Shown piece by piece: positions 23,828 through 32,465 of a stretch of DNA of 44,105 nucleotides; position 1 is the first letter of the stretch, and every line of letters begins with the position of its first letter. A program made the translations under genes and the position numbers. The stretch comes from Enterococcus viikkiensis (GTDB lineage Bacteria; Bacillota; Bacilli; Lactobacillales; Enterococcaceae): assembly GCF_005405345.1 (NCBI RefSeq), contig NZ_BJDW01000019.1:1-44105 (forward strand), written 5' to 3'. The notes beneath the pieces are model-generated. The model was not told where the DNA came from. It worked only from the letters and a program-made list of their open reading frames with translations, and made no database searches.

Positions 23828-25117
23828 TTAATTTGTAGGTAATTTACGATATAGTCTGTGCCCATCAGCCCGCAGTACATGATCTGTATGATGATAAACC
23901 GGAACTCCTAACCTAGGAGCTACACCCATGACGGTGTTTGTTCAATCGGAACAGGACCCGGTCATTACTACTTCCGCGCCTTGTTTTTTCAAGGACATAA
24001 CAGTCGCAGCTTGACCTGGGCATATACCTGGTAAGGCACACCTATATCTTCCATTTACTTCTACCATTCGCTTGCAGCGTTCTGCAGCGACAACTTCAGC
24101 GCCCATATTGTTCGCGATTTCAGTCATCCGTTCAGCGGAGCCTCCGCATTCACAGATTAAAAGACCGACTTTCCGACTTTCTTGTGGGAACGGCATTGCA
24201 ACGAGCACACCACCACTTGTTTTGGTAATTGGTGTCATTTCATCGCCGCTTCTTCCCGTCATTGGTCCACCAATGACGATCTCACCATGAGGTTCGACAT
24301 AGCCGCCGACATTGTTGATCAGCGTCTTGACTGGTGTACCGATTGGAACATCTACAAAGACTGTTTCTTTTTGTTTCACACGTCCAGAAACAGTGACATC
24401 TTTATCAATAAAAGGCTTACGATCCTCGATTGCTTCCGCGATACGTTTGATTGTTTCAACATTATCAATGACCGCTCCGACTTCAGTTGGAAGTTGGCCA
24501 GGTTCTAAAACAATGTCCATAACTTCACGAACGATCATGCGCTCATCACCGGCTGGATAAATATCCGGCAATTGATAAACATCTAAGGTTGCATCTTCAG
24601 AAACAGCCTTCAGTAGACGTGCCACCAATAAGCGATGTTTGCCTTTGACTGCGATCACACCTTTTGGCGCTTTCGTCATTTCCATGCAGTATTTCATTCC
24701 ACGGATCAGTTGATCAATGTGTTCATTCATTTGCTTGACATTATGGATTAACAACGCTTCACATTCTGCACCGTTGGCAATAAAAAGACCTTCAGGAATT
24801 TCACAGGCAAGCTTCAAAAAAGTTGGAAAGCCCGCACCACCAGCACCGACGATTCCAGCAGATTCAATTGCTTTTGCGTGTGATTCCACTTCAGGAATCG
24901 GTACATACGTTGAAAAATCTTGTTCTTCATCAATCACTAAAACAATATTTTCACCATTTACATCAACGACATTTCCAGAAAAACTCGCATGAATGTTTGC
25001 ACCCAACCCATTGGGTTCAGCAATTAGTTGTCCGCGATCTACGTGGTCCCCAGCTTTGACGATTCCCTTACAAGGAGCCCCAACATGTTGTTTTAATGGT
25101 ATAAGAATTTGTGTCAA
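23828..25117 (-). CDS. prdC: Proline reductase electron-transfer selenoprotein PrdC (UGA read as Sec)
   Basis: A 429 aa RnfC-like protein that passes electrons to D-proline reductase. The N-terminal lipoyl-like region is followed by the NADH/flavin-type core with GAGGAGFPT, an SLBB-type segment and a Cys-rich C-terminus (LICECGG, RYRCALPGICPG). The frame meets TGA at 23942-23944 directly after MTGSCSD, giving a Cys-x-x-Sec pair (Cys389, Sec392). Reading through adds 37 residues (TNTVMGVAPRLG onward) up to a TAA at 23828. That lies just before the prdA ribosome-binding site and fills the gap. The start is TTG with TAGGAGG at good spacing. Confidence 0.92.
23903..23921 (-). promoter_or_regulatory. 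Candidate bSECIS hairpin of prdC
   Basis: Twenty bases after the UGA lies an 8 bp stem (AGCTCCTA and TAGGAGTT, with one G-T pair) closed by a GGT loop. Distance, stem length and the GGU apical loop all fit bacterial SECIS elements, for example that of E. coli fdhF. Confidence 0.7.
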
Positions 25118-25143
25118 ATTATTTCACCTCCTAACTTTTACAT

Positions 25144-25188
25144 TTGTTCGAACTTGAGCAAATCAGCCACCCGTAGTTCAAATAAATA
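25144..25188 (-). promoter_or_regulatory. Probable promoter and dyad operator of the prd operon
   Basis: TGCTATTAT on the minus strand (near 25185-25193) is an extended -10 about 70 bp before the prdC start. Just downstream lies an imperfect dyad, TTGCTCAAGTTCGAACAA (25144-25161). An operator there would block or modulate elongation from the promoter. No gene for the clostridial activator PrdR is in the window. Confidence 0.4.
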
Positions 25189-25193
25189 ATAGC

Positions 25194-25634
25194 ACACTCG
25201 TACTCACGATAAAAGGTTGTTTCCTGATCTTTTTGATATTTTCTGAAGAACAATTTTAAGAAAAGTATATTTTTTTGCATTCTCTAATTAAAAATTAATG
25301 GAATTCTTTGCGTTTACAAAAAGCGATTACATTCGTTGCAAATTAAGCGATTTGTTGAACACTAAAAATAATTATGCGTTAAAAAAGAGCTTGCATCCAA
25401 AAATAAAAGTTGTTATTTCACATATTCTAAAGCTTTCCATTTTCGTTATTTAATTGAGAGCTATTATCAATTACACAGCTATTCTATAAACAAAATCTAT
25501 CGTTAATTTAATTATTATGTTTCTTTTTCATATGTATACTTGTGCACATATCCTTTCTTTTTACTCGGTTTTACAAGGGCCAACGTTAGTCTTCTTTTTC
25601 CACTGCTTAAAAACGTTTCCTCCTTGAGTCAAAC
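25194..25634. other. AT-rich upstream region of the prd operon
   Basis: About 440 bp without a supportable gene. It is very AT-rich with many short A and T runs, consistent with an upstream regulatory region. No sigma-54 -24/-12 element was recognised by eye. Confidence 0.35.
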
Positions 25635-25673
25635 TACAAAAAAAGCTCTACCCACTGAAGGGCAGAGCTTGCG
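25635..25673 (-). terminator. Terminator of the peptide uptake operon
   Basis: Arms AAGCTCTGCCC and GGGTAGAGCTT (one mismatch) are followed by TTTTTTTG on the minus strand, 11 bp after the POT gene. Confidence 0.85.
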
Positions 25674-25683
25674 TAAATTGACA

Positions 25684-27051
25684 TTATTCAGCTGTTTCTA
25701 ATTTATCCAATGTTTTACTGCCGATCCATAAGACTAATCCTAGTGCAATAACAATTGCTCCTAACAAGCCATATCCCATTTGGAAACGAGCAGGATCACT
25801 TGTTTCCAAATAAGCGTAGATAATCGGATAAATCAATTGTGAGAAGAACACTGCGATCGTCCAGAACCCTAACAGCATCCCCATGAATTTAGCTGGTGCC
25901 AATTTCGAAATAAAGGAGTTCCCTAATGGAGAGAAGACCATTTCACCGACTGACATCAATAAGCTAACAAGAACTAACCACAAGATACTTGCATGTCCTT
26001 TACCAACCATATCACCTAATACCATCGCAAGGTAAGAAACGCCTACTAACATCATACCTAGCGCTGTTTTCTTGAACATACTCATATCACCCTTAGGACG
26101 GGCAGCTAATTTTGTCCATAAACGTCCTAAAATCGGACCTAAGATGATACAAGTCAAAGCGTTCATTGAGTCGAAATAAGACGTTGGAACTTTAAAACTA
26201 CCGACTAGCCAATTAGCACGTTCCAAGAATCCCGCACCATCGCCATAACCAAAGTAGTAATATGCTGGCATGTATGCCATATACCAAACCATCCAGAATA
26301 TTACAGAGAACATCGTTACTAAGAAAATCGCAAACATCCGTTTTTTATCACCTGAAGTCAATTTCGTATCTTCGTCTGCTGCTTTTTTACCGGCAGATTC
26401 GAATTTACGTTGGTCAACTTTAAATGGTTTCTTCCCTGCATCCCCCAAAGAGCGACCGTTTGCAACAAACCAAATCGCGTCAAGGATTAATAAAAGACCG
26501 CAAATCAAGAATACAAAATTAAAGCCAAATTTAGGAATTAACAATACCAAGAACGTAGTCCCGATGAATGATCCGATATTTACGAATGAATATTGAATGG
26601 AGAAGGCTTCGTTTAGCTCTTTCTCGTCATCAAAAAGCAACCCATTCACCCCTGATAGATTTCCTTTAAATAATCCTGTTCCAAGAGCCACTAGAACAGT
26701 CATCACTATTACCATGCTCATGGAATTTGCCCAAAAAGCTAAGGAATAACCGGCACCCATCATCAGCATTCCCACTGGTACACAAATCCGTGGGCTTATC
26801 CAATAATCAGCAATAATTCCGCCGAATGTCGGCGTGATGTAGGTTGCTGCTACAAAATAAGCTGAAATCATTGCGCCTTGTGCTGTCGTCATTCCTAACC
26901 CGCCAGTTGATGCGGTTGCTCGAGTAGCAATCCAAATCGCCAACATATATTTGGCAGTATAAAATGCCATCCGTTCAAATGTGAAGCCCATGGCACAGAC
27001 ATAAAACCCAAAAGGCTTTTTATTTTTTACTGGAGTTGTTTCCACTATCAT
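25684..27051 (-). CDS. POT family proton-dependent oligopeptide transporter
   Basis: A 455 aa transporter with about 12-14 helices that imports di- and tripeptides with protons. The FERMAFY segment near residue 25 corresponds to the POT ExxER-type motif. GLFKGNLSGVNG and FSIQYSFVNIGSF match the POT signature regions. The start is unsettled. The ATG at 27051 abuts AAGAAGGA, a GTG two codons further at 27045 is better spaced, and a TTG lies at 27066. It is the third gene of a pepQ-iminopeptidase-transporter operon, giving proline-peptide uptake next to proline catabolism. Confidence 0.88.
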   Translation of the reverse strand: MIVETTPVKNKKPFGFYVCAMGFTFERMAFYTAKYMLAIWIATRATASTGGLGMTTAQGAMISAYFVAATYITPTFGGIIADYWISPRICVPVGMLMMGAGYSLAFWANSMSMVIVMTVLVALGTGLFKGNLSGVNGLLFDDEKELNEAFSIQYSFVNIGSFIGTTFLVLLIPKFGFNFVFLICGLLLILDAIWFVANGRSLGDAGKKPFKVDQRKFESAGKKAADEDTKLTSGDKKRMFAIFLVTMFSVIFWMVWYMAYMPAYYYFGYGDGAGFLERANWLVGSFKVPTSYFDSMNALTCIILGPILGRLWTKLAARPKGDMSMFKKTALGMMLVGVSYLAMVLGDMVGKGHASILWLVLVSLLMSVGEMVFSPLGNSFISKLAPAKFMGMLLGFWTIAVFFSQLIYPIIYAYLETSDPARFQMGYGLLGAIVIALGLVLWIGSKTLDKLETAE

Positions 27052-27071
27052 TCCTTCTTTCTTCAACTAGT

Positions 27072-27953
27072 TTAATCGTTTGCTGCTAACCATTCCGTCA
27101 ACAGCTTCATGTATTTTTCTCGTTCTTCAACAAATGGCATGTGTCGGCTGTAGGCAAACAGCTCCCATTTTGCTTCTGGAATCGCGTCATACATTGTTTT
27201 TGCAACGAGCGGTGTACATAAATCATTGGTTCCGCTGGTTACCAGTGTTGGGATCGTCACATCACGTAATTTTTCAGTGTAATCATAGTCCTGTAATGTC
27301 CCTTCCGGTGAATACTCATTCGGACCCCAAGCCACTACATAGCTTTCGGTTCCCGGAACTTTCTTTCGCCACAAAGGTTCTGGATCTTCTTTGGTAAAGA
27401 CCGGAGCTGCATGACGAACCATGTAACGATCGTTTGCCGCAAGATAGGCCGGATCATCATAAACACCCGTTTCTTCCGCTTTCGCAATCGCCGCTTGGTC
27501 TTCTTCAGACATGAATTTGATCATTCGATGCTGTTCTTGAGCCCAAAGTTTCGCAGATGGCAATGTACTTGAAAGCACCATACTTTTCACGCCTTTAGGA
27601 GCATAATCACAAACATAGATAATCTCTAACATGCCGCCCCAAGATTGACCCAATAAATGAACTTCATCCAAACCTAAATGTTCTCTCAAAGCGATTAATT
27701 CATTGACCCATGTTTCTTTTGTCCAAAGATCTGGCTGAGATGGCACCGCGGATTTCCCGCAACCTAATTGATCATACATGATGATCTGACGGCCATCGAC
27801 CGCCATTTCATCAAGTACTTCAAAATAATTGTGGGTTGATCCAGGTCCGCCATGCATGACAATCAATGGTTTCTTATTGCCAGCTTGTTCGCCGACAATC
27901 CGATAGTAAGTCTGATGCCCTAAATAGGGCATATAGCCTTCTTCGATTTTCAT
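27072..27953 (-). CDS. pip: Proline iminopeptidase
   Basis: A 293 aa alpha/beta hydrolase that removes N-terminal proline from peptides. Motifs are HGGPGSTH (oxyanion region, about residues 34-41), GQSWGG (nucleophile Ser, about 102-107), TSGTNDL (Asp) and YSRHMPF (His). Length and spacing are those of peptidase family S33. AGGAGG precedes the ATG by ten bases. Its stop lies 20 bp before the transporter, and PepQ is 15 bp upstream. All three products release or import proline. Confidence 0.92.
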   Translation of the reverse strand: MKIEEGYMPYLGHQTYYRIVGEQAGNKKPLIVMHGGPGSTHNYFEVLDEMAVDGRQIIMYDQLGCGKSAVPSQPDLWTKETWVNELIALREHLGLDEVHLLGQSWGGMLEIIYVCDYAPKGVKSMVLSSTLPSAKLWAQEQHRMIKFMSEEDQAAIAKAEETGVYDDPAYLAANDRYMVRHAAPVFTKEDPEPLWRKKVPGTESYVVAWGPNEYSPEGTLQDYDYTEKLRDVTIPTLVTSGTNDLCTPLVAKTMYDAIPEAKWELFAYSRHMPFVEEREKYMKLLTEWLAAND

Positions 27954-27968
27954 ACGTTGCGCGGCCTC

Positions 27969-29045
27969 CTAACCGATTATTTCTAAATCTTTCGAATAAT
28001 GATTCAAGTTTTCGCAACCGTCTTCGGTCACAATCACCAAATCTTCAATCCGCACACCGACTTCGCCTGGAATATAAATTCCTGGTTCGATTGAAAAGAC
28101 ATTGCCGACTTCCGCCACATTGTCGTTAGCGCCGGAAACATCACCCGTTTCATGGCAATCGATACCGATGAAATGGCCTAGACGGTGCGTAAAGTATTCG
28201 CCGTAGCCTTTTTCTGTGATGTAATCACGAGCCGCTGCATCAAGTTCAGAGAATTTTACGCCTGGTTTTACAAGGTCGATTGCACGTTGCGCAGCTTCCT
28301 TGACGACTTCATAGACTTCACGGCTTTTATCAGAGACTTCTTTATAGAAGAATGTCCGAGTCATATCTGAAGCATAGGAATTTTTGATTCCGCCGATGTC
28401 TAAAATAATCGAATCGCCGGCTTTAACTTTTGAATCATCCGTTTCATGGTGAGGATCCGCTGCATTGGCACCATAGCCGACGATTGGATCAAATGAGAAG
28501 CCAGTGTTGCCTAGCTCTTTATAAATCTCACCTAATTTGTCTGCCATTTCTGCTTCAGTCAATTCTTGTGGCAGTAATTTTTTCAAGCGATCGATAGCAA
28601 TTTCGTTATCTGCTTGGGCGTCGCGCATCAATTGTTTTTCTTCTTCATCTTTGATTGCACGTACAGCGTCAGTAATTTCTGAACCATTGCCTAATTGGGC
28701 ATTTGGCACAAGTTCTAACAAGTGCAATAAGAAATGCGCTGGCCAGTTTTTATCGATACCGATTTTTTTGTCCGTATCAACATACTCTAAAACTTTTTTC
28801 ACAGCGTCGTCGGTATCATCAATAAATACTTTTTCCACGCCCAAATCTTCTTCGATTGGGAATAATTTGTTGACGATCAATGTGTTTTTGTTTTCAGGAG
28901 TAATTACTAATACTAACAACCGTTCACCAGGATGAATCCAGCGACCTGTTAGATAGAAAATAGTTGTTGGATCTGATACTAACAGTTGGCCATAACCTTG
29001 TTCATTCATTTTTTCAATTACTCTTTCAACGCGACTTTCTTTCAA
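27969..29045 (-). CDS. pepQ: Xaa-Pro dipeptidase (M24B)
   Basis: A 358 aa cytoplasmic metallopeptidase that cleaves Xaa-Pro dipeptides and frees proline. The creatinase-like N-domain spans about 1-125. The pita-bread domain has metal ligands in ILDIGG and SDMTRTF (Asp, Asp), LGHFIGID (His), SIEPGIY (Glu) and VRIEDLV (Glu). The start is a TTG at 29045 with AAAGGAG nine bases upstream. It is the first gene of the proline-peptide operon. Confidence 0.92.
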   Translation of the reverse strand: MKESRVERVIEKMNEQGYGQLLVSDPTTIFYLTGRWIHPGERLLVLVITPENKNTLIVNKLFPIEEDLGVEKVFIDDTDDAVKKVLEYVDTDKKIGIDKNWPAHFLLHLLELVPNAQLGNGSEITDAVRAIKDEEEKQLMRDAQADNEIAIDRLKKLLPQELTEAEMADKLGEIYKELGNTGFSFDPIVGYGANAADPHHETDDSKVKAGDSIILDIGGIKNSYASDMTRTFFYKEVSDKSREVYEVVKEAAQRAIDLVKPGVKFSELDAAARDYITEKGYGEYFTHRLGHFIGIDCHETGDVSGANDNVAEVGNVFSIEPGIYIPGEVGVRIEDLVIVTEDGCENLNHYSKDLEIIG

Positions 29046-29510
29046 AATCTTTCACTCCTTTAAATGGTATTCGCCCGTAGGCATTATTAAAAACAGCTCG
29101 ACATTTCACTCAGCTGTCAATAATCATCGTTCGCGGAAATCTATCTGCTATGTAACAGATAAATATTCATGATAGAAAAATGTGCAGCTATTCACCTAAT
29201 ACTAGTTTTAAAATAACCATAAAACCATGTATATTTCAAGGATTAATTGCAAAAAAATCATTTTTCAAAATTCGTATCCGCTCCCATTATTCTACTATAA
29301 TTTCCGCGAGGTTTAAACATTTCTTAAAACTTTTTTCGCGTCACGTGCTATCTGACTATTATTTTCTCAAGCATAGCAACAAATATTCCCTATCTCTATT
29401 ATAATCTTTACATTATCTATTTCTCATTAATTTATTTTTTTATTAAAAAGTTGGAATCATCAATAACACCTTATTCACAAAAAAAATTCCTATTAAACCG
29501 CTAAAACAAA
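29046..29510. other. Gene-free gap upstream of pepQ
   Basis: About 465 bp with no supportable gene; open frames here lack ribosome-binding sites and have skewed composition. A short dyad (TATCTG, eight bases, CAGATA at 29142-29161) lies about 100 bp before pepQ and might be an operator. Confidence 0.3.
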
Positions 29511-29550
29511 AAGAGAAGGCAAACTGTTGTGCAACAGTTTGCCTTCTCTT
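29511..29550 (-). terminator. Terminator of the ThrE-type exporter genes
   Basis: A 19 bp perfect stem (GAGAAGGCAAACTGTTG arm) with a two-base loop is followed by TTTTTG on the minus strand; strong in both directions. Confidence 0.85.
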
Positions 29551-29569
29551 CTTGTTTACGTAGCTGAAA

Positions 29570-30019
29570 TTAGCTGCGTTTCATTTTATGATAGGAATAA
29601 AAAAATTTGGGGGATAATTCATAGCCTGCAGTAATCCCAACTGCGATCGCGATCGCAATTTTCAACACTTGCACACCTATTTGTGCCGCTTTGAGGGAGT
29701 CCCCGATGAAAAAATTGTAAGTAAAGTTATAGATGCCCATCCCTGGGACTAAACAAAAGATCCCGCAAATTAAAAAAATTGTCACCGGTGCCTTCAAGGC
29801 AAAGGAGGCCTCGCGGGAAAGGTAGATTAAGACCAATGAAGCGATAAAAGTTGCTCCCACCGGTGCCACCCAAAAGCGCATGATCAATAGATAGATGAAC
29901 CAGCCGCAAGCACCGATTGCTCCGCAATGAACATAGTAGCGACGCGGGACTTCGAATAGGACCGCAAAAGAAATCGTCCCTAAAAAACCCGCCAAAATTT
30001 GAAAGAATAAATTGATCAT
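29570..30019 (-). CDS. Threonine/serine exporter family, small subunit (ThrE C-terminal half)
   Basis: A 149 aa protein with about five helices, matching the ThrE_2 (DUF3815) half of the exporter. Features include the YYVHCGAIGACGW turn, a C-terminal VGITAGYELSPKFFY segment and GMGIYNF. In corynebacteria ThrE is one protein; here, as in many Firmicutes, it is split in two. AAGGAGAAGG precedes the ATG, 20 bp after the partner gene. Substrate is presumed to be a small amino acid. Confidence 0.8.
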   Translation of the reverse strand: MINLFFQILAGFLGTISFAVLFEVPRRYYVHCGAIGACGWFIYLLIMRFWVAPVGATFIASLVLIYLSREASFALKAPVTIFLICGIFCLVPGMGIYNFTYNFFIGDSLKAAQIGVQVLKIAIAIAVGITAGYELSPKFFYSYHKMKRS

Positions 30020-30039
30020 CGACCTTACCTTCTCCTTTT

Positions 30040-30798
30040 TTACAGCGTATTAAAAATTTGCAAGACGAGTCCCACACCTACCGACACACACAAAGCCGTG
30101 ATCAGTGCATTGATCATCTGACCCCAGCCAGAGCTATAATCTCCATCAAATAAATAGCGAATCCCATTGACGATCGCCACACCCGGTAAAAGGGAAATGA
30201 TCCCGCCAGTTATCAAGCTAGTTAATTGTAAAGCCGGAATAAAATGGACGAATAAACAAGCCAAGATACTGACAAACCCACTGCTGGTAATGGTTGAAAT
30301 GATGTCTGACATATTGAATTTTGGCAGTAAATACATCGAAAAACAGGCCAACAAAACCCCTAAGAACAATGCCCCAATGGTATCCCACAAACTGCCACCA
30401 AAAATAAAGCAAAAACTAGCACTACCAAACGCGTACGCAAAAATTTTCAATGGATTTGAAGCAAAAGACTCACTTTTGATGTCTTGCAGCCACTCACGAG
30501 CATCTTCTGGACTCAGCCGTTTTTCTGTTAGCCGTCTAGATAACGTATTGATCTGTTCAATCCGCCCCAAATTGATGGGCGAAATGGGAATGTCTCGCAC
30601 TCGCGCTTGCACCGTTTGATCTTTTAACCGTGCAGTCATAAAGATCCCATTAATCAAAACAAAACTGTCAAATTCTTTCAATTCCAACGCTTCGGCAATA
30701 TGGCGAATCGTCGTCTCGATCCGCTTGATCTCCGCCCCATTTTTTAATAATGTCTCGCCTATATCATAAACAAAATCAAATGCTTCCTGCTCTTTCAT
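30040..30798 (-). CDS. Threonine/serine exporter family, large subunit (DUF1212/ThrE N-terminal half)
   Basis: A 252 aa protein. A soluble N-terminal part (about 1-110, with DIGETLLKNGAEIKRIE) precedes about five helices. LLPGVAIVNGIRYLFDGDYSSG is the family signature in the C-terminal half. GAGAGGGGGAGG precedes the ATG. It forms an operon with the smaller half. Placed in a proline-utilisation region, it may export an amino acid or a product of catabolism, but this is only contextual. Confidence 0.82.
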   Translation of the reverse strand: MKEQEAFDFVYDIGETLLKNGAEIKRIETTIRHIAEALELKEFDSFVLINGIFMTARLKDQTVQARVRDIPISPINLGRIEQINTLSRRLTEKRLSPEDAREWLQDIKSESFASNPLKIFAYAFGSASFCFIFGGSLWDTIGALFLGVLLACFSMYLLPKFNMSDIISTITSSGFVSILACLFVHFIPALQLTSLITGGIISLLPGVAIVNGIRYLFDGDYSSGWGQMINALITALCVSVGVGLVLQIFNTL

Positions 30799-31190
30799 CG
30801 GCCTCCCCCTCTCTAAATGAAAATAAATGCCCTTTTCTGACTGAACCTTATGTACATTCGGAGAAAAAGACGAATCCTGTCTATCGGTTTTTAATTCTAT
30901 TAAAAATCCAACTTGCCGTTCCTTAATACTACGAAAATATTTTTCATACGCCTATTATTGCGCGAAACAATTCCAACTAGCGATTTACTCAATTCATAGA
31001 TAGATCCCAGCCATAAACGGCAACAAGCGCAACTGACAGCTATCACAATTAAAGAAATCATTTTTTGAAAAACACAAAAATTGTACTATGTCTCGTCACG
31101 CAGACAATCAGACTAAATCGTTCTTACACTATTCTGATTAATCCCCTAAAATCGTCTACAACTTCTTTATTCTGCGAAAAGTCCAGTTCG
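30799..31190. other. Gene-free gap
   Basis: About 390 bp upstream of the ThrE-type operon with no supportable gene and no repeat noticed. It presumably contains the operon promoter, but no convincing -35/-10 pair was found. Confidence 0.3.
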
Positions 31191-31224
31191 CAAAAACGAC
31201 GACAGCTTTTTTTGCTGTCGTCGT
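31191..31224 (-). terminator. Terminator of the second M24 peptidase
   Basis: Arms ACGACGACAGC and GCTGTCGTCGT enclose seven bases and are followed by TTTTTG on the minus strand, 23 bp after the stop. Confidence 0.85.
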
Positions 31225-31247
31225 CAATAGTATAGCGTATCTACTAC

Positions 31248-32318
31248 TTATAATTCAATCAAATCATGAGAAATACTGATCATATTTTCATAGCCTTCAT
31301 CAGTGATCAAAACTTGGTCCTCAATTCGTACACCGCCCCAATCCGGAATGTAAATACCAGGTTCGATGGTCATCACCATGCCAGTCTCTAACACATCCTC
31401 GTATTGTTCATCGATATAGGGTAATTCATGAACAAATAAGCCGATGCTGTGGCCGATATTGCGGTACGTATATTGCGGGTATTCCGTGCCTTCCAGCGGT
31501 TTCAACGAAGCTTGATAAATATCTTTTACCGCAGCACCATTTTTCATTACAGCCATTGAAGCTTCTAAACTTTGTTTTTCAAATTCGTATACTTCCCGCT
31601 GTTTCTCTGACGCCTTGCCGACAACGACCGTCCGTGTCATATCAGACATGTACCCTTCATACTGACAACCGAAATCCATCAACACAAAATCGCCATATTC
31701 AATGGCCTTTTTCGAAGGAATTCCATGTAATAGCGAGGTATTGGCGCCAGAAATCAAAATATTACCGTAGGGTTGTGTATCCGCACCTTCTTGGACCATG
31801 TACATTGAAAGCTTCGCGGCTAAATCTTTTTCGGTCATTCCCACTCGAATCTCAGGCAGCAGACGGTTTAATGCACGACAAGAAATTTCACAAGCATTGC
31901 GCATGTATTGGATTTCCTGTGGAGATTTAATCGCCCGCATACGATCAATCACACCACCCGCTTGGACAAATTCGGCCTTCGTTTTCGTCGTAAAGTCAGA
32001 ATACATATCGTAAGTTAAATAATCCGCTTCAAAAGCGATTGTTTTTATATTTTTTTCAGCAACCAAGCGCGCCACCGTGTCCCCAACGGTTTTCCCCGGC
32101 AACCGCCAGTTGATGATTTCATAATCGGGAACTTCGATATCGGCTTGTTCCGTATAACGTGGGTCTGTTAAAAAATATTGACCCTCTTGTGTGAGCAAAA
32201 TAAATGAGTCGTCTCCAGTCCAACCGCTCGTAAAACGAACATTCACTCTTTTAGCAATAAAAAAAGCATCCAGTTTTTCTTTTTCCAAATACCCACGAAT
32301 CTTTTCTTCGTTTAACAT
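31248..32318 (-). CDS. M24 family Xaa-Pro peptidase (second copy)
   Basis: A 356 aa metallopeptidase of the aminopeptidase P/prolidase group. The N-terminal creatinase-like domain spans about 1-125. Metal ligands are in LMDFGC and SDMTRTV (Asp, Asp), IGHSIGLFVHE (His), TIEPGIY (Glu) and VRIEDQV (Glu). AAAGGA precedes the ATG at 32318, and the longer frame to 32393 would overlap its promoter. It is only distantly similar to the PepQ at 27969, so it probably has a different peptide length preference. Together they widen proline release. Confidence 0.9.
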   Translation of the reverse strand: MLNEEKIRGYLEKEKLDAFFIAKRVNVRFTSGWTGDDSFILLTQEGQYFLTDPRYTEQADIEVPDYEIINWRLPGKTVGDTVARLVAEKNIKTIAFEADYLTYDMYSDFTTKTKAEFVQAGGVIDRMRAIKSPQEIQYMRNACEISCRALNRLLPEIRVGMTEKDLAAKLSMYMVQEGADTQPYGNILISGANTSLLHGIPSKKAIEYGDFVLMDFGCQYEGYMSDMTRTVVVGKASEKQREVYEFEKQSLEASMAVMKNGAAVKDIYQASLKPLEGTEYPQYTYRNIGHSIGLFVHELPYIDEQYEDVLETGMVMTIEPGIYIPDWGGVRIEDQVLITDEGYENMISISHDLIEL

Positions 32319-32364
32319 TGTCACACGTTCCTTTCTATTTTGAAGTTCTAGCCTTCTACTAACA

Positions 32365-32393
32365 AGAGTAGCAGTCGGCAGAACTTTGGTCAA
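32365..32393 (-). promoter_or_regulatory. Promoter of the second M24 peptidase
   Basis: On the minus strand: -35 TTGACC (32388-32393), 17 bp spacer, -10 TACTCT (32365-32370). Confidence 0.65.
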
Positions 32394-32421
32394 CGCTGTA
32401 AAAAAAAAATCCCACCTTGCA

Positions 32422-32465
32422 AAAAAATAGAAGCAGCGATCAATTGATCGCTGCTTCTATTTTTT
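32422..32465 (-). terminator. Terminator overlapping the ClC stop codon
   Basis: A 44 bp perfect palindrome with an ATAGAAGCAGCGATCAA arm and A/T-run ends. The last bases of the ClC gene lie inside its first arm. Confidence 0.85.

Noticed and set aside
23828-23941. A non-coding gap between prdC and prdA
   Set aside because: Reading the TGA as Sec gives 37 further codons that fill it and end just before the prdA ribosome-binding site.
29180-29404. A 74-codon plus-strand frame upstream of pepQ
   Set aside because: No ribosome-binding site, composition of AT-rich intergenic DNA, no recognisable domain.
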